DNA of 64,000 bases from Pseudomonas_T sp032052615 (GCA_032052615.1 DAMBWF010000004.1:124001-188000), one strand, 5' to 3'. Counted from the stretch's first letter, positions 16,784 to 25,941 are shown. Notes: generated by a model not told the origin, from the letters alone. Numbers and translations are program-made.

Positions 16784-17985
16784 CGCAGCAGCTCCAGGGC
16801 ACGGTCGAGGGCCTGGAAGAAACGCTCCAGGTCGGCGCCGTCGTTATAGGGCGCCAGGGACACGCGAACCGCACCGTCCAGGCCGAGGCGACGATACAGC
16901 GGCATGGCGCAGTGGCTGCCGGCGCGCACCGCGACGCCTTGTTCTCCCAGCAGGTGGGCGAGGTCGGCGTGGTGAAAGCCGTCCACGGTGAAGCAGGCGA
17001 GGGCGGTCTGGGGCTCCCCGAGCAGGCGCACGCCGTCGCGGGCGGCGAGACCGGCCAGCAGGGTCCCATGGAGGGCCGCCTCGTGATCGGCCAGTGCCAG
17101 GGCGTCCAGCCCGTTCAGGTAATCCAGCGCGGCGCCCAGGCCGATGACCGCCGCCACTGGCGGAGTGCCGGCCTCGAAGCCCAGGGGCGCCTCGCGGAAC
17201 ACCGCGTCGTGGTAGTCCGCCTCGCGCACCATTTCGCCGCCGAACTGCCACGGGTCCAGGGCGGCCAGGGCCGCTTCCCGGCCGTAAAGCACGCCGACCC
17301 CTTCGGGGCCGAACAGCTTGTGGCTGGAAAAGGCGTAGAAATCGCAGCCCAGCGCCTCCAGGTCATGGCGGCCATGCACCGCGCCTTGGGCGCCGTCCAC
17401 CACGCTGAGCGCGCCCTGGGCGCGGGCCAGTGCGGCCAGCTCGGCCACCGCTTGCCAGCGCCCGAGCACGTTGGACAACTGGCTGACTGCTACCACCCGG
17501 GTGCGGGGGCCGATCGATGCGCGGGCGGCGATCAGGTCGATGTCCCCGGCCGCGTCCAAGGGCAGGATCGTCAGGCGGGCCCCCTGGCGCTTCGCCAACT
17601 GCTGCCAAGGCAACAGGTTGGCATGGTGCTCCAGCGCCCCGACGGCGATTTCGTCGCCGGGGCGGACGTGCCGGGCCAGGCCGTAGGCCAGCAGGTTGAA
17701 GGCCTCGGTGGCGCCCCGGGTGAAGACGATCCGTGACGGGTCGGCGGCGCCGAAGGCGCGCGCCACCGTTGCCCGAGCCGCCTCGAAGGCGCCGGTGGCG
17801 CGTTCGGCGGGCAGGTGTTGGGCGCGGTGGACGTTGGCCGCGCCGTTCCGGTAATAGGCGGACAACGCCTCCAGGACGGCGCGGGGTTTCTGCGCGGTGG
17901 CGGCGTTGTCCAGGTAGGTCTGGCCCTGGGTGTCGAGGGCGGCCAGGGCCGGGAAGTCGGTGCGCCAGGGCGAGGTCAGGGGCAT
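16780..17985 (-). CDS. csdA: Cysteine desulfurase CsdA (class II, SufS/CsdA type)
   Basis: This PLP enzyme converts cysteine to alanine, leaving a persulfide that is passed to CsdE. The 401-residue protein has the PLP lysine K223 in FSSHKLFGPEG, the cofactor aspartate in VVDGAQ (D197), and catalytic C359 in AGSHCAMPL. That is the class II pattern (short loop), although SHC is less usual than the common HHC. GAGGTACCC precedes the ATG. It sits 40 bases after dapD in the same direction and overlaps csdE. It probably supports TcdA or Fe-S/sulfur transfer rather than bulk Fe-S assembly. Confidence 0.9.
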   Translation of the reverse strand: MPLTSPWRTDFPALAALDTQGQTYLDNAATAQKPRAVLEALSAYYRNGAANVHRAQHLPAERATGAFEAARATVARAFGAADPSRIVFTRGATEAFNLLAYGLARHVRPGDEIAVGALEHHANLLPWQQLAKRQGARLTILPLDAAGDIDLIAARASIGPRTRVVAVSQLSNVLGRWQAVAELAALARAQGALSVVDGAQGAVHGRHDLEALGCDFYAFSSHKLFGPEGVGVLYGREAALAALDPWQFGGEMVREADYHDAVFREAPLGFEAGTPPVAAVIGLGAALDYLNGLDALALADHEAALHGTLLAGLAARDGVRLLGEPQTALACFTVDGFHHADLAHLLGEQGVAVRAGSHCAMPLYRRLGLDGAVRVSLAPYNDGADLERFFQALDRALELLR

Positions 17986-18025
17986 GGGTACCTCGGCGTC
18001 GCCGGGCGGCGCCCGGCGCGTCTCG

Positions 18026-19063
18026 TCAGTTATGGGCGTGCAGCGCCTCGTTCAGTTCGATCGCGGTCTTGTTGGTCTTGCACTCCACCGCGCCGCTCTG
18101 GGAGTTACGGCGGAACAGCAGGTCCGGCTGGCCGGCCAGGTCGCGGCCCTTGACCACCTTGACCAAGGCGTTCTGTTCGTCGAGCAGGGCGATCTTGGTG
18201 CCGGCGGTGACGTACAGCCCGGCCTCGACGATGTTGCGGTCGCCCAGGGGAATGCCGATACCGGCGTTGGCGCCGATCAGGCACCCTTCGCCGACGCTGA
18301 TGACGATGTTTCCGCCGCCGGACAGGGTGCCCATGGTCGAGCAGCCTCCGCCCAGGTCGGAGCCCTTGCCGACGAACACGCCGGCGGAGACCCGGCCCTC
18401 GATCATCCCCGGGCCTTCGGTGCCGGCGTTGAAGTTGACGAAGCCCTCGTGCATCACGGTGGTGCCCTCGCCAATGTAGGCGCCCAGGCGCACCCGCGCA
18501 GTATCGGCGATGCGCACGCCCGCCGGCACCACGTAGTCGGTCATCTTGGGGAACTTGTCGACGGAAAACACTTCCAGCCAGTCGCCCCGCAGGCGCGCTT
18601 CCAGTTGACGTTCCGCCAGCTCACCCAGATCGATGGCGCCCTGGTTGGTCCAGGCCACGTTGGGCAGCAGGGCGAAGAGACCGGAGAGATTGACGCCGTG
18701 GGGTTTCACCAGGCGATGGGACAGCAGGTGCAGCTTGAGGTAGGCCTCGGGGGTCGACGTCGGGGCCGTGTCCTCGGCGAGCAGCACCGCCACCAGCGGC
18801 TTGTTGCTTTCCGCCAGACGGGTCAGCAGCGACGCCTGGGCCGGCGCCACATCCCGCAGGGCGCTGGCGAGGCTGGCGGCCTGGGCGGTACTGAACGGCA
18901 GGGTGCGATTACCTTCGGCCTCGCCAAAGAACGCCACCACGGCCTCCGTCAGTTCCGTGGAGGGCCGCAGCACGGGCTGCCCATAGAACACTTCGAGCCA
19001 CTGGCCCTGGCGATTCTGGGTGCCGACGCCGAAGGCCAGGCTGAACAGGGAAGAGGTGGACAT
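18026..19063 (-). CDS. dapD: 2,3,4,5-tetrahydropyridine-2,6-dicarboxylate N-succinyltransferase
   Basis: DapD transfers succinate from succinyl-CoA to tetrahydrodipicolinate in the lysine/diaminopimelate pathway. The 345-residue protein is the longer, Pseudomonas-type DapD: an N-terminal alpha/beta domain is followed by a left-handed beta-helix of hexapeptide repeats (about residues 170-300, including GAYIGEGTTVMHEGFVNFNA and GGGCSTMGTLSGGGN). AAGGAGCC lies eight bases before the ATG. It follows the yffB-like gene by 54 bases and precedes csdA by 40 bases, so the three are probably one transcript. Confidence 0.95.
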   Translation of the reverse strand: MSTSSLFSLAFGVGTQNRQGQWLEVFYGQPVLRPSTELTEAVVAFFGEAEGNRTLPFSTAQAASLASALRDVAPAQASLLTRLAESNKPLVAVLLAEDTAPTSTPEAYLKLHLLSHRLVKPHGVNLSGLFALLPNVAWTNQGAIDLGELAERQLEARLRGDWLEVFSVDKFPKMTDYVVPAGVRIADTARVRLGAYIGEGTTVMHEGFVNFNAGTEGPGMIEGRVSAGVFVGKGSDLGGGCSTMGTLSGGGNIVISVGEGCLIGANAGIGIPLGDRNIVEAGLYVTAGTKIALLDEQNALVKVVKGRDLAGQPDLLFRRNSQSGAVECKTNKTAIELNEALHAHN

Positions 19064-19117
19064 GAATAGGCTCCTTTTCGAATAAGGGGCGAGCGGCGAG
19101 GTGCTCGCGAGAAGAGG

Positions 19118-19474
19118 TCAGGCCGGGTGCTCGAGCGCCTCGGCGTAGCGGTCGGGCTTGAAGCCGACCAGGATGCGTTCGCCCTGTTCCAGAACCGGGC
19201 GCTTGATCATCGAGGGGTGGGCGAGCATCAGGTCGATGGCCTTGCCCGCGTCGAGGTCGTGCTTTCGCGCGTCGTCCAACTGGCGGAAGGTGGTTCCGGC
19301 ACGGTTCAACAGCGTTTCCCAACCCAGCGCGTCGCACCAGCGTTGCAGGTGGGCGCGGTCGATGCCGGCGGTTTTGTAGTCGTGGAAGCGATAATCGACG
19401 CCATGCTCGTCGAGCCACGTTCGGGCTTTCTTCATGGTGTCGCAGGCCTTGATGCCATAGATAACGTAAGTCAT
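19118..19474 (-). CDS. ArsC/Spx/YffB-family protein
   Basis: This 118-residue thioredoxin-fold protein belongs to the ArsC family, Spx/MgsR/YffB branch. It opens with TYVIYGIKACDTMKKARTWL and carries a single redox-type cysteine at residue 10 (KACDTMKKA) in place of a CXXC pair, then the conserved GTTFRQL segment. True arsenate reduction is doubtful because the neighbouring ars genes are absent. YffB in E. coli is linked with dapE, and here the gene precedes dapD, which supports the YffB assignment. Function is poorly known; a glutathione-dependent thiol reductase role is usually suggested. A perfect hairpin sequence lies directly upstream. Confidence 0.85.
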   Translation of the reverse strand: MTYVIYGIKACDTMKKARTWLDEHGVDYRFHDYKTAGIDRAHLQRWCDALGWETLLNRAGTTFRQLDDARKHDLDAGKAIDLMLAHPSMIKRPVLEQGERILVGFKPDRYAEALEHPA

Positions 19475-19484
19475 TGATTCTACA

Positions 19485-19504
19485 GAAGGAAGCGATCTTC
19501 CTTC
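19485..19504 (-). repeat. Perfect 8-bp inverted repeat in the leader of the yffB-like gene
   Basis: GAAGGAAG (19485-19492) and CTTCCTTC (19497-19504) flank a four-base loop. On the minus strand the hairpin ends ten bases before the ATG, so it lies in the translation-initiation region or is an operator. The GAAGGAAG arm resembles a Shine-Dalgarno sequence but lies too far from the start to serve as one. No known binding protein is suggested by the motif. Confidence 0.5.
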
Positions 19505-19751
19505 GCTGCTCCCGCATAGTGCCGCGAAACGATTGCAGAATTATGCCACGTCGATCCGCCCCCCGCCCCGCTGTCCGCCGGGGGCGGCCCGGTGCTCGCT
19601 CGCGCTTGCACGACCGTTTCCCTGCGGAGAGGCCTGGCTCCGGTCCTCGTGGCCCATGCCTTGCGGAGGTCTCGTCCGTCCAGTGGGCGGATCGCGGGAA
19701 CTGCCGGAAAAGGGCGCGGCCTGATTCTGAGAGACGAGGAGGAGAACCGCT

Positions 19752-19979
19752 ATGAATGATCTACTGTCGATTGCCGCGATTACCGTGGCGGGTGCGATCG
19801 TCCTGCTGGACCTGTGGGCTATCGTGAGTGTGTTCCGCAGCAGCAAGGACGTGAACGTCAAGGCGCTCTGGGCGCTGGCCATCGCGATCCTGCCCGTTGT
19901 CGGGCTCGTGGCCTGGGGCATCGCCGGCCCCCGTGGCATGGCCGAGCCGCCGAGCTCGCCCGAGCACAGCAAGGGCTGA
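19752..19979 (+). CDS. Small membrane protein with PLDc_N domain
   Basis: This 75-residue protein contains two hydrophobic helices (about residues 5-26 and 37-58) separated by a short loop, ending in a hydrophilic tail. The pattern DLWAIVSVFRSSKDVNVKALW followed by a hydrophobic helix ending WGIAGPR fits the PLDc_N (phospholipase D-nuclease N-terminal) membrane domain. That domain often occurs alone as a small protein. A strong GAGGAGGAG ribosome binding site supports the ATG at 19752. A hairpin downstream may terminate it. Function is unknown. Confidence 0.8.
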   Translation: MNDLLSIAAITVAGAIVLLDLWAIVSVFRSSKDVNVKALWALAIAILPVVGLVAWGIAGPRGMAEPPSSPEHSKG

Positions 19980-20355
19980 CCCCACCGGGCGCAGAAGCGC
20001 CTGATCTCTTCACGGCGCGGCATTTCCACGGGGATGCCGCGCCGTTTCCTTATCGAGACCGACGATCCGACGAGCCCTCGACCCGCTCGAGTGGCGCTTT
20101 GCCGGTAGCGAATGCTTGTGCTGGTTGGATTCCAGTGTCCCGCGTCTGTCCGGAATCGCTGTCGCGATCCGAGGAACGGGCCCATGCCGTGAACGTCGCT
20201 GTCCGGGAGCGGCCTCCATAGGGATGTCCTCCTGGCATCGGTCGGGAGGAAAAAGCCGGGCGCCGGTCGACGTTCCGGAGCGATTGGCCGTTAGACTTGT
20301 CCATGATCCGGCACGCGCCGCGCGCTCCTCTTCTCGCTTTCGATGGAAGCCATCC
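19980..20355. other. Intergenic region before the Na+/H+ antiporter
   Basis: These 376 bases lie between two plus-strand genes. The only clear structure is a long hairpin at 20013-20044 that probably ends the small membrane-protein transcript. The rest should carry the antiporter promoter, which I cannot place. Open frames on the minus strand (for example 19541-20185) are GC-driven and show no homology. Confidence 0.55.
20013..20048 (+). terminator. Hairpin terminator after the PLDc_N gene
   Basis: CGGCGCGGCAT (20013-20023) is perfectly complementary to ATGCCGCGCCG (20034-20044) around a ten-base loop, followed by TTTCCTT. The stem is strong but the T run is short and interrupted, so termination efficiency is uncertain. 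Confidence 0.6.
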
Positions 20356-21990
20356 ATGCAATTGCTTTACACCATCCTGATCATGTTGCTGGTGGTCGGT
20401 GGTACCCGTCTCGCCAACCAGTTCGTGCCCGTGCCCTTGCCGCTCATCCAGATCGCCGTGGGCGCGCTGCTGGCGCTGCCGGCGTTTGGCCTGCACGTGC
20501 GCCTGGACCCCGAGCTATTTCTGCTGCTGTTCATTCCGCCGCTGCTGTTCGTCGACGGCTGGCGCATGCCCAAGGGGCAGTTCTGGCGCCTGCGGACCCC
20601 CATCCTGACCCTGGCGTTCGGCTTGGTCCTGTTCACGGTGCTCGGCGCGGGCGGGTTCATCCACCTGCTCATCCCGAGCATTCCCTTGCCGGTCGCCTTC
20701 GCCCTGGCGGCGGTGCTGTCGCCCACCGACGCGGTGGCCGTCTCGGCCATCGCCCAGGGCCGCTTGCCGCGCACGCTGATGCATGTGTTGCAGGGCGAGG
20801 CGCTGATGAACGATGCGTCCGGCCTGGTGACGTTCAAGTTCGCCGTGGCGGCGGCGCTGACCGGGGTGTTCTCCCTGGGTGACGCCAGCTTCGACTTCCT
20901 GCTGGTGGCGCTCGGCGGGCTTGTCATGGGGGTGGCCCTGAGCGCATTGGTGGGGCGGGTTCGCGCCTGGATGATCGGGCGTGGCTGGGACGACCCCGCC
21001 ACCCATGTGGTGTTCATGTTGTTGTTGCCCTTCGCGGCCTACGTGGCCGCCGAGCACCTGGGGCTGTCGGGCATCCTGTCGGCCGTGGCGGCGGGCATGA
21101 TGCAGAGCCGGGTGGACCTGCTGCCACGGCAGACCGCCACGCGCCTGCTCAACCACAGCGTCTGGGCCATGCTCGAATACGCCTTCAACGGCCTGATTTT
21201 CCTGCTGCTGGGGTTGCAACTGCCGGATATCGTGCGGGCCGCCGTGATCCTCGACGAGCCGGCCTGGGTAAGCGGGGCGGTGCTTTTCGGCGAGGTGCTG
21301 GCGATCTTCCTGGTGCTGATGCTGCTGCGGTTTTTCTGGATGTATGGTTATTGGCGCCTGTCGGCGCGGATACGGGACTGGCGCGGCCGTCCCCGGCGCT
21401 TCGCCGGTCAGTCCCACCTGCGCCTGACGGCGGTCCTGACCCTGTCCGGAGTGCGTGGCGCGGTAACCCTCGCCGGCGTGATGTCGCTGCCGTTGCTGGG
21501 CGGCGACGGAGGGGCGTTTCCCCAGCGCGACCTGCTGATCTTCATCGCGGCGGGGGTCATCCTGTTATCCCTGCTATTGGCCAGCGTCGGCCTGCCATTG
21601 CTGCTGCGCGGCTTGGCGCCGGACGACGAGGAATGGCGCGAGCGCGAGCGGCGGATGATCTGGCGCAAGACCGCCGCCGCGGCGATCCGCGCCCTGGAGA
21701 CCCAGACCGAGGACCGCTCCGAGGACGCCGAGGCGGCGGCCCTGGGCGCGGAGGTCAAGGCCAACGTCATGGCCGAATACCGCAAGCAACTGGACAACAG
21801 CGACGGCGGCGAGTCCCAGGCCCGCTATCGCGCGGCCCACGCCCTGGAGCAGCGGCTGCGCCTGCAGGCGTTGCGGGCCCAGCGCCTGGAGCTGTATCGC
21901 CTGCGCCGCGAGCATTTGATCGACGACGACGTGGTGCGCGACATCCTGCGGGAGCTGGACATCAGCGAGGCCATGCAGCAGCGTCCTTGA
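20356..21990 (+). CDS. Na+/H+ antiporter, CPA1 family
   Basis: This monovalent cation/proton antiporter of the NhaP/YjcE type has 544 residues. About twelve membrane helices fill the first 420 residues and a charged, helical cytoplasmic tail of about 120 residues follows. Family motifs include SPTDAVAVSAIAQGRLP in the fifth or sixth helix region, EALMNDASGLVTFKF (with the ND pair used in ion exchange), and GVRGAVTLAGVMSLP. The ATG at 20356 is chosen because the first helix starts immediately there (LLYTILIMLLVVGGTRLAN). It converges on dapC, whose stop is 12 bases away. Likely roles are pH and sodium homeostasis. Confidence 0.9.
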   Translation: MQLLYTILIMLLVVGGTRLANQFVPVPLPLIQIAVGALLALPAFGLHVRLDPELFLLLFIPPLLFVDGWRMPKGQFWRLRTPILTLAFGLVLFTVLGAGGFIHLLIPSIPLPVAFALAAVLSPTDAVAVSAIAQGRLPRTLMHVLQGEALMNDASGLVTFKFAVAAALTGVFSLGDASFDFLLVALGGLVMGVALSALVGRVRAWMIGRGWDDPATHVVFMLLLPFAAYVAAEHLGLSGILSAVAAGMMQSRVDLLPRQTATRLLNHSVWAMLEYAFNGLIFLLLGLQLPDIVRAAVILDEPAWVSGAVLFGEVLAIFLVLMLLRFFWMYGYWRLSARIRDWRGRPRRFAGQSHLRLTAVLTLSGVRGAVTLAGVMSLPLLGGDGGAFPQRDLLIFIAAGVILLSLLLASVGLPLLLRGLAPDDEEWRERERRMIWRKTAAAAIRALETQTEDRSEDAEAAALGAEVKANVMAEYRKQLDNSDGGESQARYRAAHALEQRLRLQALRAQRLELYRLRREHLIDDDVVRDILRELDISEAMQQRP

Positions 21991-22002
21991 GGACTGGCGA
22001 CC

Positions 22003-23196
22003 TCAGGCGCCGAGGAACCGCCGGATGCGCTCGGCCGCCTCGATGCATTCCTCCGGCGCCGCCACCAGCGCCATGCGCACCCGCCCGGCACCGGGGTTGA
22101 GACCGTCCACTTCCCGCGACAGGTAAGAGCCGGGCACCACCGTGACATGCTCGCGGGCGAACAGCTCGCGGGCGAACCGGGTGTCGTCCCCCGGGGTCTT
22201 CGCCCACAGGTAGAACCCGCCGTCCGGCCAGTCCACGTCGAGCACGGGCGCCAGCCGTTCGAGCACGGCGGTGAATTTCGCCCGGTACAGGTCGCGGTTG
22301 GCGCGGACGTGGATCTCGTCGCTCCAGGCCGCCGCGCTGGCCAGTTGGGTTGGCACCGGCATGGCGCAGCCATGGTAGGTGCGGTAACGCAGGAACGCCT
22401 TGAGGATTTCGGCGTCGCCGGCCACGAAGCCGGAGCGCAGACCCGGCAGGTTCGATCGCTTGGACAGGCTGTGGAACACCACGCAACGTCCGAAGTCCTG
22501 GCGGCCGAGAGCGGCGCAGGCGCTGAGCAGGCCGGGTGGCGGGGCACCCTCGTCGAAATACAGCTCGCTGTAGCACTCGTCGGCGGCGATCACGAAGTCG
22601 TGCTCGTCGGCCAGGGCGATCAGGCGTTCCAGGGTTTCCAGGGGAATCAACGCGCCGGTGGGATTGCCCGGCGAGCAGAGGAACAGCACCTGGCAGCGCC
22701 GCCAGATGTCAGCGGGAACCGCCTCGAAATCCGGCACGAAGCCGTTTTCCTCGCGGCACGGCAAGTAGTGGGGCGTCGCTCCGGCCAGCAGCGCCGCGCC
22801 TTCGTAGATTTGATAGAACGGGTTCGGGCTCACCACCAGGGCGTCGTCGCGGCGGCTGACCATGGCCTGGGTGAAGGCGAACAGAGCCTCGCGCGTGCCG
22901 TTCACTGGCAGCACGTGGCGAGCCGGGTCGAGCCAGCCGCTGGCCACCCCGAAGCGGCCCTCGCACCAGGCGACGATGCTTTCCCGCAGCACCGGCAGGC
23001 CCAGGGTGGTGGGGTAGACGGCCAGTTGCTCGAGGTTGTCCGCCAGCACTTGGGCGACGAAGGGCGGCGACGGGTGCTTGGGCTCGCCGATGGACAGCGG
23101 GATCGGGTGTTTGTCAGCGGGCGGCCGCGCATCGGCCAGGAGCGCGCGGAGCTTCTCGAAGGGGTAGGGCTGCAACTGGTTGAGGGCGTCGTTCAT
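22003..23196 (-). CDS. dapC: Succinyldiaminopimelate transaminase DapC
   Basis: DapC transfers an amino group from glutamate to N-succinyl-2-amino-6-ketopimelate, between the DapD and DapE steps. The 397-residue fold-type I aminotransferase shows N178 (PGNPT), D206 (AADECYS), the PLP lysine K246 (SLSKRS) and the substrate-carboxylate arginine R254 in PGLRSGF. The ATG at 23194-23196 is preceded by AGGAGA; the frame is open for another eleven codons upstream, but homology begins here. It follows glnD by 42 bases in the conserved map-glnD-dapC order. Confidence 0.93.
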   Translation of the reverse strand: MNDALNQLQPYPFEKLRALLADARPPADKHPIPLSIGEPKHPSPPFVAQVLADNLEQLAVYPTTLGLPVLRESIVAWCEGRFGVASGWLDPARHVLPVNGTREALFAFTQAMVSRRDDALVVSPNPFYQIYEGAALLAGATPHYLPCREENGFVPDFEAVPADIWRRCQVLFLCSPGNPTGALIPLETLERLIALADEHDFVIAADECYSELYFDEGAPPPGLLSACAALGRQDFGRCVVFHSLSKRSNLPGLRSGFVAGDAEILKAFLRYRTYHGCAMPVPTQLASAAAWSDEIHVRANRDLYRAKFTAVLERLAPVLDVDWPDGGFYLWAKTPGDDTRFARELFAREHVTVVPGSYLSREVDGLNPGAGRVRMALVAAPEECIEAAERIRRFLGA

Positions 23197-23238
23197 CTGG
23201 TCTCCTGGAACGACGGGCACGCTCGGCATGCCCGGAAG

Positions 23239-25941
23239 TTAAATGCCGACCCGCGACGGCTCCACCGCCTGGCCATTGGCCGGGGAGAGGTTCTCGATGA
23301 TGCTGGCCTGCAGCCGGGCGCACAGGTCGGGATCGGAGAGGGGCTGGTTGTTCGCGTCGGTGATGAAGAAAACGTCCTCCACCCGCTCGCCCAGGGTGGC
23401 GATCTTGGCGTTCTGCAGCGACAGGTCGAAATCCAGGAAGATGCGTCCGATCCGCGCGAGCAGGCCGGGGCGGTCCGGCGCGATGACTTCGAGCAGGGTC
23501 ACCGGGCGCTGGGCGTCATTGGAAATGGTCACCTGGGGGGCGAAGGCGAAGTGCTTGAGCTGGCGCGGCACGCGACGCTGGATGATGGTCGGGTAGTCGT
23601 CGGGGTTCTTCAGCGCGTCCACCAGGCCCTCGCGGATTTCACGGATGCGCGCCGGGTTGTCGCCGATCCGCCCGCCCTCGGCGTCCAGCACGATGTAGGT
23701 ATCGAGGGTGAACTGGCTGGTGGAGGTGAGGATGCGGGCGTCGTGGATGTCCAGGTTGAGCTGGTCCATGGCGGCCACGGTCACGGCGAAGAAATCGTGC
23801 TGGTCCGGCGCGTAGATGAAGATGTGGGTGGCGCCCTCGAATTCCCGCTGGGCGGTTTCCTTGATCAGCACCAATGGGTCGTTGCCGGCCGGGTGCTGGA
23901 GGATCGCCTCGGTGTGCCAGGCCACGTCGCTGGCGGTATGGCGCAGGAAATAGTCGTCCCCCAGTTGCGACCAGAGCTGCTCGGCGTCGTCCTCGTCGAT
24001 GCCGCTGCGCACCAGGATGTCCAGGGCGGCGTGCTGGGTCTGACGGATCTGCTCCTCGCGGTCCAGGGGATTCTCCAGGCCACGGCGCAGCGCCCGCTTG
24101 GTCTCGGTGTAGAGCTGCCGCAGCAGGCTGGCGCGCCAGGAGTTCCAGAGGCTGGGGTTGGTGGCGTTGATGTCCGCCACGGTCAGCACGTAGAGATAGT
24201 CCAGGCGCGTCTGGTCTCCCACCAGGCGGGCGAAATCGAAGATTTCCTGGGGGTCGGAAAGGTCCTTGCGCTGGGCAGTGGTGGACATGATCAGGTGGTG
24301 GCGCACCAGCCAGACGATCAGTCGCGTGTCCCAGGGCGGCAGGTGGTGGCGGGCGCAGAAGGCTTCGGCGTCCGCCGCGCCCAGCTCCGAGTGGTCGCCG
24401 CCACGGCCCTTGCCGATGTCGTGGTAGAGCCCGGCGAGGTAGATCAGCTCCGGCTTGGGCAGGCGATCCATGAGCTTGCTGGCCAGGGGGTATTTCTCCG
24501 CCAGCTCGGGCCACTTGAGCTTGCGCAGGTGCTTGATCAGGTTGAGGGTATGGGCGTCCACGGTATAGATGTGGAACAGGTCGTGCTGCATCTGTCCGAC
24601 GATGTGGCCGAACTCCGGCAGGTAGCGCCCGAGGATGCCGTAGCGGTTCATCCGCCGCAGGTTGCGATGGATGCCCTGGCCGCACTTGAACAATTCGATG
24701 AACAGGCTGGTGTTGCGAATATCCTGACGGAACTCGTCGTCGATCAGGTGGCGGCTGTCCCGCAGCAGGCGGATGGTGTCGGCGCGCACGCCACGGATCT
24801 CGGGGTGCTGGGCGACCAATACGAAGGTTTCCAGGATGGCGAACGGGGTGCGCTTGAAAACGTTGGGGTGGGTGACCTCCAGGTAGTCGTCGCGCACTTG
24901 GAAGCGGCTGTTCAGCGGCTTCGCCGGGCCGGGCTCGCCGTCCCGGAGGATTTCCTCGTCGAAGTTCTGGTTGATCAGCTCGCTCAGCTCGGAGATGCCC
25001 ATCACCACGCGGTAGTACTTCTGCATGAAGCGCTCGATCGCCAGCTTGGCGTCGCTGTCCTCGTAGCCGAGCAGGGCGGCGATGTGGCTTTGATGGTCGA
25101 ACAGCAGACGGTCCTCGGCGCGCCCGGCGAGCATGTGCAGGGCATAGCGAACCTTCCAGAGGAATTCCTGGCCCGAGGCCAGCATGCTGAACTCGCTTTC
25201 CACCAGGAAGCCGCGCTGGACCAGGGCGTGCAGGTTGAGGGTGCCGAACTGGCGGCGGGCGATCCACAGGATCGTCTGGATGTCCCGCAGTCCGCCGGGG
25301 GAGCCCTTCACGTTGGGCTCCAGGTTGTATTCGGTGTCGTTGTACTTGGCGTGGCGCGCCACCTGCTCCTTGCGCTTGGCCAGGAAGAACTCCCGCCCCG
25401 GCCACATGTGCTCGCTGCCGGTGACCGCCTGCATGCGCAGGCGCAGGCGCTCGGGGCCGGCGATGGTGCGGCTTTCCATGAGATTGGTGACCACCGTCAG
25501 GTCGGCCCGCGCCTCCTCGGCGCATTCCTCCACCGAGCGCACGCTCTGGCCCACTTCCAGGCCGATGTCCCAGAGCAGGGTGAGGAACCCTTCGATGGCT
25601 TCGCGGAAGCGCTCGTGGTCCCTGTTTTCGAGAAGGATCAGCAGATCGATGTCGGAATAGGGGTGGAGCTCGCCGCGACCGTAGCCGCCAACCGCCAGCA
25701 GGGCGATATCGCCGTCGTCGCCCCAGGCGAAGCGCTGCCAGGCGGCGCGCAGGATCTGGTCGACGAACCAGGCCCGGTCCTCCACCAGCCGGCGGATGTC
25801 GCGGCCTTGGGCGAAGCGGCGGTCCAAGACCTCGTGCGCGTGGCGCAGCGTCTTCTTGAAGGCGGCGATGGGGCTGGTGGCGAGCGCCAGCTCGGCCTGG
25901 AACTGGCCGTGGTCGAACAATTCCGAATCCATCTGCGGCAT
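23239..25941 (-). CDS. glnD: Bifunctional uridylyltransferase/uridylyl-removing enzyme GlnD
   Basis: GlnD senses glutamine and adds or removes UMP on the PII protein, controlling glutamine synthetase and Ntr regulation. The 900-residue protein has the nucleotidyltransferase motif GGYGRGELHPYSDIDLL at residues 85-101 (metal ligands D97 and D99). It also has an HD hydrolase domain with HDIGKGRGGDHSELG near residue 515, and two C-terminal ACT domains (for example VTLLEVIAPDRPGLLARIG) that bind glutamine. The length equals that of Pseudomonas GlnD as I recall it. It lies between map and dapC on one probable transcript. Confidence 0.96.
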   Translation of the reverse strand: MPQMDSELFDHGQFQAELALATSPIAAFKKTLRHAHEVLDRRFAQGRDIRRLVEDRAWFVDQILRAAWQRFAWGDDGDIALLAVGGYGRGELHPYSDIDLLILLENRDHERFREAIEGFLTLLWDIGLEVGQSVRSVEECAEEARADLTVVTNLMESRTIAGPERLRLRMQAVTGSEHMWPGREFFLAKRKEQVARHAKYNDTEYNLEPNVKGSPGGLRDIQTILWIARRQFGTLNLHALVQRGFLVESEFSMLASGQEFLWKVRYALHMLAGRAEDRLLFDHQSHIAALLGYEDSDAKLAIERFMQKYYRVVMGISELSELINQNFDEEILRDGEPGPAKPLNSRFQVRDDYLEVTHPNVFKRTPFAILETFVLVAQHPEIRGVRADTIRLLRDSRHLIDDEFRQDIRNTSLFIELFKCGQGIHRNLRRMNRYGILGRYLPEFGHIVGQMQHDLFHIYTVDAHTLNLIKHLRKLKWPELAEKYPLASKLMDRLPKPELIYLAGLYHDIGKGRGGDHSELGAADAEAFCARHHLPPWDTRLIVWLVRHHLIMSTTAQRKDLSDPQEIFDFARLVGDQTRLDYLYVLTVADINATNPSLWNSWRASLLRQLYTETKRALRRGLENPLDREEQIRQTQHAALDILVRSGIDEDDAEQLWSQLGDDYFLRHTASDVAWHTEAILQHPAGNDPLVLIKETAQREFEGATHIFIYAPDQHDFFAVTVAAMDQLNLDIHDARILTSTSQFTLDTYIVLDAEGGRIGDNPARIREIREGLVDALKNPDDYPTIIQRRVPRQLKHFAFAPQVTISNDAQRPVTLLEVIAPDRPGLLARIGRIFLDFDLSLQNAKIATLGERVEDVFFITDANNQPLSDPDLCARLQASIIENLSPANGQAVEPSRVGI

